Assembly (NCBI GenBank): GCA_964610025.1
Contig: CAZSTX010000045.1
Coordinates: 1 to 17,912, forward strand
DNA from: UBA5266 sp964610025
Lineage (GTDB): Bacteria > Bacteroidota > Bacteroidia > Bacteroidales > WCHB1-69
Length of the DNA: 17,912 nucleotides
Reading direction: 5' to 3'
Position numbers and translations under genes: made by a program. Below are positions 7,048-14,676 of the stretch, in pieces. The stretch's first letter is position 1. Each line of letters starts with the position of its first letter. The notes beneath the pieces were generated by a model, which saw only the letters and a list, made by a program, of their open reading frames with translations, was not told where the DNA came from and did no database searches.

Positions 7048-8319
7048 CTATTTTAATATACTAATTCCAATTGCACAATTTAAACACCGTTTCGGATCGC
7101 AATATTTCTTTTTTAATTGTATGAGAGCTTGTGAATGAAATGCACTGATAAAATCATTTCTTACTTGCGTAAATTCCTTAACTATTTTATTTTGCTCTAT
7201 AGGTATTTTTTCATAAAACTTAAAAGCTTTTTCTTTTAAATTTTCTAATTCTTTCAACGAGCCAATATAGTACATAAATGGAAGAACTGCATTTATTATT
7301 AAAGAATTTATTGCTAAACTTCCCATTTTTTTTGATTTTTTCACCGATGCAACATCAAATCTATAATGTGTTTCCCAATAAGCACTCAATTCAACTTGTA
7401 GCAAATGTTGAATATCTTCTACTTCTTTTGCTTCTAATAATTTTGATAATAAAGAAGTAGATTGGTGTATTAATTTTGCAAGTTGTGCTATACGTATAGT
7501 AGGAAATCCGCTTGGATAAGTTTTAGCAAATTTCCACATTTCTTTGGTACAAATCTTTTCTAAATTAAATTTTTGTTTTAAAAAATGATATTCTTTTTGT
7601 AGTTGTTGTGGATACTGATCTTTAAAATCATCATCTAACAATCCGGCTTGCCCAAATAACATCGCTTCTAATTGGAATAAATTATTTTTATGTTTTGATA
7701 AAAAAATCAATGGAACTGATGAAGCTAATAATTGGAAAGGAAGATTATTAATGTTAAATCCAAAGTAATAGGATAAAAAAACGTAAAATGCTTCTTCTTG
7801 GTTTTGATTATTGCTATGAATCATTTTAGAAACTAAATTTACTTTATCTTCCAATCTTTCTATCATTAGTCTATCTAACCAAGTAAACAAACGAAAAGAT
7901 TCTACATTGATTAACTGATTTTTGCAAGGAATTGATTCTTTTGAATGAATATATAAAAAGTACTCATCAATGATTTTTTTTGACACTAAGGGTTTGAGTT
8001 CTAATGTTGGAATTTTTTCTCCATTTGGTAATATTATTTCTTTATCGTGTTCATATACTACATGCAATATTACATTATGATACACTTTATCAAATTGGTG
8101 ATTGTGTTTAAGCCAGTCTGATGATTTTAAGTGTATTTCTACACATCCTGCCCATAGGGTTTCTGCTATTCTAATTTTTGCATTAAAAAAATCAGGACCA
8201 CTATTGGTGTTTTTTTCACCTACCGATAAAATTACTATTTTATCTCCTTCAACTGTTAAGCAATTAGTTTGGTCAAATAGTTTAAATTGCCAAATATATT
8301 GTAGTAATTTTTCATCCAT
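7048..8319 (-). CDS. DUF2851 family protein
   Basis: This is a soluble protein of a family largely restricted to Bacteroidota and related phyla; its function is unknown. The N-terminal block is the recognisable part: NSGPDFFNAKI (39-49), WAGCVEIHLKSSDW (56-69), H72, H74, and D77 through the VILHVVY strand. The protein ends with a small cysteine cluster C407, C412, C415 in CDPKRCLNCAIG, which is also characteristic of the family and could bind a metal or cluster. At 423 residues it has the usual size. The middle is helical and without motifs I recognise. The ATG at 8319 lies 18 bases after the hairpin that ends the small lipoprotein gene. No good promoter lies in that gap, so it may be expressed by readthrough. 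Confidence 0.87.
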   Translation of the reverse strand: MDEKLLQYIWQFKLFDQTNCLTVEGDKIVILSVGEKNTNSGPDFFNAKIRIAETLWAGCVEIHLKSSDWLKHNHQFDKVYHNVILHVVYEHDKEIILPNGEKIPTLELKPLVSKKIIDEYFLYIHSKESIPCKNQLINVESFRLFTWLDRLMIERLEDKVNLVSKMIHSNNQNQEEAFYVFLSYYFGFNINNLPFQLLASSVPLIFLSKHKNNLFQLEAMLFGQAGLLDDDFKDQYPQQLQKEYHFLKQKFNLEKICTKEMWKFAKTYPSGFPTIRIAQLAKLIHQSTSLLSKLLEAKEVEDIQHLLQVELSAYWETHYRFDVASVKKSKKMGSLAINSLIINAVLPFMYYIGSLKELENLKEKAFKFYEKIPIEQNKIVKEFTQVRNDFISAFHSQALIQLKKKYCDPKRCLNCAIGISILK

Positions 8320-8337
8320 ATTTCATTTTTTGAATAT

Positions 8338-8367
8338 AAAAAAAGCTACCAAAAGGCAGCTTTTTTT
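8338..8367 (-). terminator. Intrinsic terminator after the small acidic lipoprotein gene
   Basis: In the minus-strand transcript a 13-base arm A7-GCUGCC pairs with GGUAGC-U7 across a UUUU loop. The single non-Watson-Crick pair is G-U in this direction but A-C on the plus strand, which shows the hairpin serves minus-strand transcription. The distal arm supplies the U tract. It lies 17 bases after the lipoprotein stop codon and only 18 bases before the DUF2851 start. Confidence 0.8.
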
Positions 8368-8384
8368 ATATTAATAACCTAAAA

Positions 8385-8579
8385 TTATTCTGTTACAGTA
8401 GCTTCTACTTCTTCAGCTACTACTTCTTCTGCCATAGCAGCTTCTGGAGCATCTTCTGTAGCTTCTACTACTTCTTCTGCTACTACTTCTTCTGCTACTG
8501 CTTCTTGATCTTTAGGTTGATTGTTGCATGCAAAGAATACCATTCCAGCTACAACTAATAATGCCATTAATTTTTTCAT
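8385..8579 (-). CDS. Small acidic low-complexity lipoprotein
   Basis: This is a 64-residue predicted lipoprotein. A lysine start, a hydrophobic core and the lipobox FFAC (cysteine at residue 18) are followed by NNQPKDQ. The rest, about 40 residues, is composed almost only of Ala, Glu, Val and Thr in repeats of the type AEEVV. The mature part is strongly acidic and has no recognisable domain. Tandem nucleotide repeats underlie the protein repeats, so its length may vary between strains. It is a complete gene, with a matching promoter, an ATG start, a stop codon and an immediate terminator, so it looks like a genuine monocistronic and perhaps highly expressed gene. Function unknown; a surface or periplasmic spacer role would be a guess. 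Confidence 0.82.
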   Translation of the reverse strand: MKKLMALLVVAGMVFFACNNQPKDQEAVAEEVVAEEVVEATEDAPEAAMAEEVVAEEVEATVTE

Positions 8580-8625
8580 ACTAGTATAAAATTAAATTGT
8601 TAAAAAATATATTTACTTTCGTGTT

Positions 8626-8660
8626 GCAAAGATATTACTTTATTTTTTATAAAAAGCAAA
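8626..8660 (-). promoter_or_regulatory. Promoter of the small acidic lipoprotein gene
   Basis: The minus strand has TTTG (8657-8660) and TATCTTTGC (8626-8634), the latter a full TAnnTTTGC match. The spacing of 22 bases is slightly above the usual 19-21. The expected start near 8623 leaves a leader of about 43 bases. The rest of the 223-base gap to mutS is A/T-rich with no hairpin I can support. Confidence 0.5.
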
Positions 8661-8802
8661 AAAAATATATTTTTTAAAAAAATATATTAAATGGCACTAA
8701 CTTACTGTTATACACTTTTTTTAAATTAAATTTTAGGAAAATATAAATGATATAAAATGATAAATTATTAATTTAAGTCTAAAAAAATAGCATATATCTC
8801 AA

Positions 8803-11418
8803 TTATTTTAACAATTTTTTTATTTCATTGAGTCTCATTAAAGCTTCAATAGGCGTCAAAGATTCTATGTTTATGTTTAAAATATCTTCTTTTATTTGAA
8901 CTAATAAGGGGTCGTCAAGGGAAATAAAACTCAACTGAACAGCTTGCTCTTTTTTTGCAGTTAATAATTTTTCGTTTAAATTTTCGTGGACAGAAGATTC
9001 TAATTTTGTCAAAATTTCATTTGCCCTATCTAAAACTTCGGGAGGCATTCCTGCCATACGTGCTACATGTATTCCAAAGCTATGTTCTGTTCCGCCATAT
9101 GCAAGTTTTCTTAAAAATATTACTTTATTATTAATTTCTTTTACTGTTACATGAAAATTTTTAATGCGTTTTAAAGTATTTGCCATTTGATTTAATTCAT
9201 GATAATGAGTAGCAAACAAAACCTTTGAGCGAGCAATTGGATGTTCGTGTAAAAATTCAGTAATTGCCCAGGCTATCGAAATACCATCATAAGTACTTGT
9301 TCCTCTTCCTATTTCATCTAACAATATCAAACTTCTATTTGAAATATTATTCAAAATACTGGCAGTTTCATTCATTTCAACCATAAATGTTGATTCGCCA
9401 GAGGATATATTATCAGAAGCACCGACACGAGTAAAAATTTTATCTACTAATCCGATAGTAGCTTCTTCGGCAGGAACAAAAGACCCAATTTGTGCCATTA
9501 ATACAATTAATGCTGTTTGACGTAGCAAAGCCGATTTTCCCGACATATTAGGACCAGTTATTATAATAATTTGCTGTTTTTCATTATCTAAATACATATC
9601 ATTTGCAATGTATTTTTCGCCTGTAGGCAGTTGTGTTTCTATGACAGGATGTCGTCCGTTTTTTATATCAATACTCAAAGATTCATTGACAATAGGTTTA
9701 ATGTAATCATTTTGCAATGCTACAGTAGCAAAAGCATGTAATACATCTAAACGTGCTATTAATTGTGCATTCATCTGAATAGGTTGAATATAATCTATCA
9801 TGCTTAAAATTAATTCATTAAATAATCTTAATTCTAACGCTAGTATTTTATCTTCAGCACCAAGAATTTTAGTTTCATATTCTTTTAGTTCTTCTGTTAT
9901 ATACCGTTCTGCATTGGTCAATGTTTGTTTGCGTATCCATTCTGGAGGGACTTTATCTTTATGAGTATTAGTAACTTCAAGATAATATCCAAACACATTA
10001 TTAAATCCTATTTTCAGAGAAGTAATTCCAGTTCGCTGTATTTCATTTTTTTGAATATTCAACAAATAATCTTTTCCTGAATAAGCTACTAAACGCAATT
10101 CATCTAAGTCTTTATTAAAACCATCTTTAATAATTCCTCCTTTATTTGTTAGAGCAGGTGCATCATTATTAAGTGTTTGTTCAATACGATTTCTAATAAT
10201 AAGGCATGGATTAATTTGCTCTCCTATTTTACGTATATGTACATTTTTCAAAGCCTCACATTGATTCTTAATGTTTTCTACTGCATACAAAGCTCTCTGT
10301 ATTTGAACTACTTCTCTTGGAGTAATTCTCGACACTGCTACTTTAGATATTAATCGTTCTAAATCACCTATTTGTTTTATATGAGTGGCAAGAGATTCTG
10401 ATACTTCATTATTATTAATAAACAATTCGACCATTTCGTGTCTTTCTTCTATTAATATTTTATCTTTTAGAGGTAGCATTATCCATTTTTTCAATAGTCG
10501 TGCTCCCATTGGGGACAGCGTTTCGTCTAAAATATCTAATAATGTAACTGCGTTTTCATTAGGAGAATACAATAACTCCAAATTTCGCATGGTAAATTGG
10601 TCTAACCACACATAGTGGTCCTCTTCTATACGCATAATTTTAGTAATGTGACTTACGTTGGTATGGTGTGTTTCAAATAAATAATGCATAGCTGCTCCTG
10701 CTGCAATAAGCCCTTGTTTTAGATTTTCTACTCCAAAACCTTTAAATGATTGTATTTGAAAATGTCTTAATAACAAATCATTCGTAAAATCAGTTGTAAA
10801 AACCCAATCTTCAAAGGTTGCACATAAAAATTTATCTCCAAAAAATTGTTTAAATGTATGAATTTTTGTTTTTTCTACTACGACTTCATTGGGTTTGAAA
10901 CTTTGCAATAATTTGTCAATATAATCTATATCTCCTTGTGCTATATAAAACTCGCCTGTAGATATATCCAAAAATGCAATCCCTAATTGTTTTTCTGTTA
11001 TACAAACACTTGCTAAAAAATTATTTTGTCTTGTTTCTAATATTTTATCGTTATAAGAAACGCCCGGAGTAACTAATTCTGTAACACCTCTTTTAACTAT
11101 AGTTTTTGCCAACTTTGGATCTTCTAATTGATCACAAATAGCAACACGCAATCCTGCGCGTACTAATTTAGGAAGGTAGGTATCTAAAGCATGATGTGGA
11201 AATCCTGCTAATTCAACATAAGCAGCTGCTCCATTGGCTCTACGAGTTAAAACAATATCTAATATTTTCGATGCACGAATAGCATCTTCTCCAAAAGTTT
11301 CATAAAAATCCCCTACTCGGAAAAGCAACAAAGCATCGGGATATTTTGCTTTAAATGAATTATACTGCCTCATTAAAGGCGTTTCTGTTACTGATTTTTT
11401 ATTAACCTTCGATTTCAA
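8803..11418 (-). CDS. mutS: DNA mismatch repair protein MutS
   Basis: This is the mismatch-recognition ATPase of methyl-independent or MutL-dependent repair. The mismatch-wedging motif GDFYE is at residues 36-40, then come connector, lever and clamp domains. The ABC-type ATPase follows: Walker A GPNMSGKS (622-629), signature region SSGESTFMVEMNE (672-684), Walker B LILLDEIGRGTS (697-708) and the ATHYHEL switch (736-742). The C-terminal tail LTPIEALMRLNEIKKLL is the MutS dimer/tetramer helix. At 871 residues it is full length and intact. Translation appears to start at TTG 11418: an in-frame TAA lies three codons upstream, and the first ATG (residue 16) would remove the conserved TETPLM beginning. 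The gene is divergent from the secreted protein gene at 11628. Confidence 0.97.
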   Translation of the reverse strand: MKSKVNKKSVTETPLMRQYNSFKAKYPDALLLFRVGDFYETFGEDAIRASKILDIVLTRRANGAAAYVELAGFPHHALDTYLPKLVRAGLRVAICDQLEDPKLAKTIVKRGVTELVTPGVSYNDKILETRQNNFLASVCITEKQLGIAFLDISTGEFYIAQGDIDYIDKLLQSFKPNEVVVEKTKIHTFKQFFGDKFLCATFEDWVFTTDFTNDLLLRHFQIQSFKGFGVENLKQGLIAAGAAMHYLFETHHTNVSHITKIMRIEEDHYVWLDQFTMRNLELLYSPNENAVTLLDILDETLSPMGARLLKKWIMLPLKDKILIEERHEMVELFINNNEVSESLATHIKQIGDLERLISKVAVSRITPREVVQIQRALYAVENIKNQCEALKNVHIRKIGEQINPCLIIRNRIEQTLNNDAPALTNKGGIIKDGFNKDLDELRLVAYSGKDYLLNIQKNEIQRTGITSLKIGFNNVFGYYLEVTNTHKDKVPPEWIRKQTLTNAERYITEELKEYETKILGAEDKILALELRLFNELILSMIDYIQPIQMNAQLIARLDVLHAFATVALQNDYIKPIVNESLSIDIKNGRHPVIETQLPTGEKYIANDMYLDNEKQQIIIITGPNMSGKSALLRQTALIVLMAQIGSFVPAEEATIGLVDKIFTRVGASDNISSGESTFMVEMNETASILNNISNRSLILLDEIGRGTSTYDGISIAWAITEFLHEHPIARSKVLFATHYHELNQMANTLKRIKNFHVTVKEINNKVIFLRKLAYGGTEHSFGIHVARMAGMPPEVLDRANEILTKLESSVHENLNEKLLTAKKEQAVQLSFISLDDPLLVQIKEDILNINIESLTPIEALMRLNEIKKLLK

Positions 11419-11445
11419 AATAACTTATTTTATTTAATTACAAAA

Positions 11446-11468
11446 CAAAAATATACTTTGCAAAAATA
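11446..11468 (-). promoter_or_regulatory. Two candidate -7 boxes for mutS
   Basis: Two TAnnTTTG matches lie on the minus strand upstream of mutS: TATTTTTGC at 11460-11468 and TATTTTTG at 11446-11453. Neither has a clear -33 TTTG. Predicted starts near 11457 and 11442 would give short leaders of about 24-39 bases before the TTG start codon. The A/T-rich background makes chance matches possible. Confidence 0.35.
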
Positions 11469-11554
11469 CTATTTTTGGAGCTAAGTTTGTATATATTTTT
11501 TTTTAAAAATCAATTTTATATAAAAAAAACGATTATTATATAAATAATTTTGTA

Positions 11555-11563
11555 TACTTTTGC
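11555..11563 (+). promoter_or_regulatory. -7 box of the first T9SS-secreted protein gene
   Basis: TACTTTTGC matches the Bacteroidota -7 consensus; a good -33 element is not evident. The expected start near 11566 gives a leader of about 60 bases ending in an A-rich run before the ATG at 11628, with no Shine-Dalgarno sequence. Confidence 0.45.
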
Positions 11564-11627
11564 AAATTCATTTTCATATCATGAAATATTATAATACATT
11601 TAATTATTAACATAAAATAAAAAAAAG

Positions 11628-13016
11628 ATGAAAAAGATAGTATTATCTATTGCATTAGTAGCATTTATTTTCAGTGTAAATGCACAAATTGGGATTGATC
11701 CTATAAAAGACATATTTCCTAAAGAACCTAAATCAAAAGTTAAAATTCTTCCTCAAGAAGATGACCACTTATTGCAACGAAAAGATTATGAAGAAATTAA
11801 TTCATGGATTCACACTTCTGCATTTCTTGGGCACCTCATGTCAGATGGACAAACTTTCAAGCATTCATCAATTCCTTTGTTGCCTGACACTTGCTTAACA
11901 GTGTATGCAAAAGACATTTTCAGCCCAGGCATAGTGGGAATGGGATTTGTATTTGACCCTTACTCACCTGCTTTTGATGCCGATTTTTCGACAGGAATTT
12001 TTCCCACCCCTCCTGATTTTACTTATAATTACAAATTAGATTCTTTAATAATTTGGGGATTGTATCAATTAGGAAACAAAAGCTATAATACGGCAAGTCC
12101 CGATACTTTAAGAATATATGTAACTTCAGTTTCCCCTTATAGAGGCAAAAAAGATCATTATACAACTGTTATTATGAATGGGCATGCAGATACTACTTAT
12201 TTAATTCCTAAAATAGCAGTTAATGGAGCTAATAAAGTAAAAGGAGCTACTATTGTTCCTACCTCTCCTAACACAAAAGTTATTGATTATATTTTACAAC
12301 CTAACGACACCGTTTTTACTTGGGATTCAGCGGGTCAATCTTGGATGAGATATTCTGTTATTACAATTCCTTTAACTTATGATGGTGTTACAGAAAATGG
12401 ATTCGAAGTCCCTTATGGAGATGCACTTAGTGTTATGGCACATTTTATTCCAGGATATGATTATGAATTAGGAGACACTCTCTATTGGGGCGAAGTAATT
12501 GGAGACGAATGGGGTGATGGTTATCCAATACGTGTAAATAATCAATTTTCAATCCGTTACAGTACTATAGAAGGAGTAGACAACGCATTTGCTGATCCCG
12601 TTGGTTTCAATAATCCAATTGGCGTTTACAAACAACATAGGTACCAAATGTTTACAGAGGGATCTGCATTTTTAAATGAATACTATTATCCTATGGCAAA
12701 TTCATTACCTTATATATTTTTTAAAATTAGTGCAGACGAAGAAAATGGCGGCGTAATTGACGTAAATGTTACTGAAGCAAACGACATAGTTTCAAACATA
12801 TATCCCAATCCAGCTAAAGATAATCTCATTGTTAGTTTAAAAAACAACGAAACCGCTAATATAAGTTTATTTAATATATTAGGACAAGAAGTAAAAACCA
12901 TTATTACCAATGATAATCAAAATACAATAGATATATCTAATTTAAATCGTGGTTTATACATCGTAAAAGTAAAACAAAAAGGACAAACTTTTACATCAAA
13001 AATTAGCATTTTCTAA
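11628..13016 (+). CDS. Secreted protein with type IX (Por) C-terminal sorting domain, paralogue 1
   Basis: This is a 462-residue exported protein. The Sec signal peptide ends in VNAQ (residues 1-19), followed by a mature region of about 345 residues that I do not recognise. The final 75 or so residues form a T9SS type A sorting domain: YPNP at 392-395, the NISLFNILGQEV strand, DISNLNRGLYIVKV, and a basic/aliphatic end KISIF. Such domains direct passage across the outer membrane by the T9SS, followed by PorU-type cleavage and surface attachment or release. The mature region has landmarks shared with the next gene, such as FPTPP (125-129), WDSAG, IPLTYDGVTENGFE and PGYDYEL. This defines a local paralogous family. 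It looks beta-rich and has no obvious catalytic motif. Promoter and terminator flank it, so it is probably monocistronic. Confidence 0.85.
   Translation: MKKIVLSIALVAFIFSVNAQIGIDPIKDIFPKEPKSKVKILPQEDDHLLQRKDYEEINSWIHTSAFLGHLMSDGQTFKHSSIPLLPDTCLTVYAKDIFSPGIVGMGFVFDPYSPAFDADFSTGIFPTPPDFTYNYKLDSLIIWGLYQLGNKSYNTASPDTLRIYVTSVSPYRGKKDHYTTVIMNGHADTTYLIPKIAVNGANKVKGATIVPTSPNTKVIDYILQPNDTVFTWDSAGQSWMRYSVITIPLTYDGVTENGFEVPYGDALSVMAHFIPGYDYELGDTLYWGEVIGDEWGDGYPIRVNNQFSIRYSTIEGVDNAFADPVGFNNPIGVYKQHRYQMFTEGSAFLNEYYYPMANSLPYIFFKISADEENGGVIDVNVTEANDIVSNIYPNPAKDNLIVSLKNNETANISLFNILGQEVKTIITNDNQNTIDISNLNRGLYIVKVKQKGQTFTSKISIF
12729..12958 (+). repeat. 230-bp perfect direct repeat, copy 1 (linker and T9SS sorting domain)
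   Basis: This segment is identical base for base to 14294-14523, an offset of 1565 bases. It starts at codon 368 of the first secreted protein and covers the linker and most of the sorting domain. Beyond it, the remaining 57 bases to the stop codon differ at only five sites, and the 3' UTR and terminator remain similar. Confidence 0.97.
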
Positions 13017-13035
13017 AAATACATTTATATTATTT

Positions 13036-13069
13036 AAAAGCTGTCTTCGCAAAAGACAGCTTTTTTTTT
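13036..13069 (+). terminator. Intrinsic terminator of secreted protein 1
   Basis: A perfect 12-bp stem AAAAGCTGTCTT / AAGACAGCTTTT with loop CGCAA is followed by a T run to 13069. It begins 19 bases after the stop codon. The sequence closely resembles the terminator after the second secreted gene. Confidence 0.92.
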
Positions 13070-13091
13070 ATTAAATAAAATATTTTTTTTA

Positions 13092-13125
13092 TTGATAATA
13101 TTAACAATAAAAATTATACCTTTGC
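13092..13125 (+). promoter_or_regulatory. Promoter of the second T9SS-secreted protein gene
   Basis: TACCTTTGC (13117-13125) is a full -7 match, with a possible -33 TTG at 13092-13094 at 22-base spacing, which is a little long. The expected start near 13128 gives a leader of about 34 bases to the ATG at 13163. Together with the upstream terminator this makes the two paralogues independent transcription units. Confidence 0.5.
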
Positions 13126-13162
13126 ATAATAAAAAACATTAATTTATTTAAAATAAGAAAAA

Positions 13163-14581
13163 ATGAAAAAATTATTATTCTTTTTGATTATCAGCACATT
13201 GTTATTTAATGTAAATGCTCAATTTGGATTAACACCTGCTGATACTAAACTTCCTTTTCAGCCAAAAAGCAACGAAAAAGGAATAGAGTTACATCCTCAA
13301 ATCTATCAAAAGTCTTACGAAAATGTTGGTTGGGTTCATTCTTCAGCCTATCTTAATCACCTTATTCCAGAGATATTGCTACCACTCAAAAGTACAGTTA
13401 CTCCATTGCTTCCCGACTCTTGCCTATTTTATTACATAGATGGGGAAGGAAAATCTTTAGGATTTGTAGGTTTTGGAATGAATTTTGACCCCTATTCTGA
13501 ATCTTATGATTCCGACTTTGGAACAGGACTGTTTCCTACACCTCCAGAATACACTTTCTCTTATCGATTAGATACTCTTAGAATAAGAGGAGCTTATTTT
13601 ACTGGAATTAGTGGCTATGATGCTGCACATCCCGACACTTTACGCGTTTATGTATCTTATCTTCAACCCTATGAAAAGATTGGCTATCGTACCGATTATT
13701 ATAATATCTACTACCTAACAGACGAACATAGAGACACGATATATTTAGCCCCATGTGTTACAGTTACAGGATATAATAAATCAAAAGGTGGTATTATTAA
13801 GCCTACTGTCAGTAATACTATTGCTATAGACTATGTTTTAACATCTGAAGATACTTCTCGTACATGGGATTCAGCAGGTGGCTCATGGTATAGCTATACT
13901 GATATTAAAATTCCCTTGACTTACGATGGTATTACAGAAAATGGATTTGAAATACCCTATGGTGCAGTTTTATCAGTGATGCCTACTTTTACACCTGGTT
14001 ATGATTATGAATTAGCTGACACTTTATATTATGGAGCTACAGATCCATTAGACCCTGATAAATGGGCAGATGGCTATCCTATTCGTATAAGAAATTATTT
14101 TTCTATGCGTTATTTTTATATGGATGGAGAGCAAAAATGCTTTGCCGACCCTTTTGGGTATAACAATGCTATTATTGCCTATAGATATTTATTATATCAA
14201 ATGTATTTTAATGAAGATGGGGTAACACGTAATTTTCGCGATTCTTCTTATTCTACTCACTATGGATTATTACCAGATATCTTCTTTTACATCAGTGCAG
14301 ACGAAGAAAATGGCGGCGTAATTGACGTAAATGTTACTGAAGCAAACGACATAGTTTCAAACATATATCCCAATCCAGCTAAAGATAATCTCATTGTTAG
14401 TTTAAAAAACAACGAAACCGCTAATATAAGTTTATTTAATATATTAGGACAAGAAGTAAAAACCATTATTACCAATGATAATCAAAATACAATAGATATA
14501 TCTAATTTAAATCGTGGTTTATATATCGTAAAAGTAAAACAAAAAGGACAAACTTTCACATCAAAAATTAGTGTTTTTTAA
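13163..14581 (+). CDS. Secreted protein with type IX (Por) C-terminal sorting domain, paralogue 2
   Basis: This is a 472-residue exported protein and tandem paralogue of the preceding gene. It has a signal peptide ending in VNAQ, a mature body of about 355 residues with no recognised domain, and a T9SS type A sorting domain with YPNP at 402-405, ending in KISVF. The bodies of the two proteins align from end to end. Shared blocks are PLLPD(S/T)CL, FGTG-FPTPP, DTLRVYV, TWDSAGGSW, IPLTYDGITENGFE, PGYDYEL, DGYPIR and CFADPFGYNN. Many substitutions and several short insertions separate the bodies, yet from codon 378 on the DNA is identical to paralogue 1 for 230 bases. This points to recent conversion of the C-terminal module. 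Likely surface-anchored or released by T9SS; the biochemical role is unknown. Confidence 0.85.
   Translation: MKKLLFFLIISTLLFNVNAQFGLTPADTKLPFQPKSNEKGIELHPQIYQKSYENVGWVHSSAYLNHLIPEILLPLKSTVTPLLPDSCLFYYIDGEGKSLGFVGFGMNFDPYSESYDSDFGTGLFPTPPEYTFSYRLDTLRIRGAYFTGISGYDAAHPDTLRVYVSYLQPYEKIGYRTDYYNIYYLTDEHRDTIYLAPCVTVTGYNKSKGGIIKPTVSNTIAIDYVLTSEDTSRTWDSAGGSWYSYTDIKIPLTYDGITENGFEIPYGAVLSVMPTFTPGYDYELADTLYYGATDPLDPDKWADGYPIRIRNYFSMRYFYMDGEQKCFADPFGYNNAIIAYRYLLYQMYFNEDGVTRNFRDSSYSTHYGLLPDIFFYISADEENGGVIDVNVTEANDIVSNIYPNPAKDNLIVSLKNNETANISLFNILGQEVKTIITNDNQNTIDISNLNRGLYIVKVKQKGQTFTSKISVF
14294..14523 (+). repeat. 230-bp perfect direct repeat, copy 2 (linker and T9SS sorting domain)
   Basis: This is identical to 12729-12958. 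The first mismatch upstream is at 14293 (C versus T) and the first downstream at 14524 (T versus C). Synonymous sites are also identical, unlike in the upstream coding region, where the two genes have diverged. Confidence 0.97.
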
Positions 14582-14603
14582 AAACACCCATTTATATTAT
14601 TAT

Positions 14604-14635
14604 AAAGCTGTCTTCTAAAAAGGCAGCTTTTTTTT
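14604..14635 (+). terminator. Intrinsic terminator of secreted protein 2
   Basis: An 11-bp stem AAAGCTGTCTT / AAGGCAGCTTT (one G-U pair) with loop CTAAA is followed by a T run to 14635. It starts 22 bases after the stop codon and is homologous to the terminator at 13036. Confidence 0.9.
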
Positions 14636-14676
14636 ATTGACATTAAGAGGCATTAAACAATAAACAACAATAATTA

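Noticed and set aside
8102..8374. Plus-strand open frame of about 90 codons over the DUF2851 start
   Set aside because: It lies antisense to the conserved N-terminal block of DUF2851 and to the terminator; its composition is that of a reversed frame.
8580..8802. A hidden small gene or RNA between the small lipoprotein and mutS
   Set aside because: Beyond the lipoprotein promoter I find only A/T-rich runs with no open frame having start context and no stable hairpin.
12710..14475. Two near-identical minus-strand open frames inside the secreted protein genes
   Set aside because: They are antisense shadows of the 230-bp repeat; their identity comes from the repeat, not from a conserved antisense gene.
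12729..14523. The 230-bp repeat as an insertion sequence or integron-like mobile unit
   Set aside because: There are no terminal inverted repeats, target duplications, transposase or integrase; the repeat is in-frame coding DNA at the same place in both paralogues.
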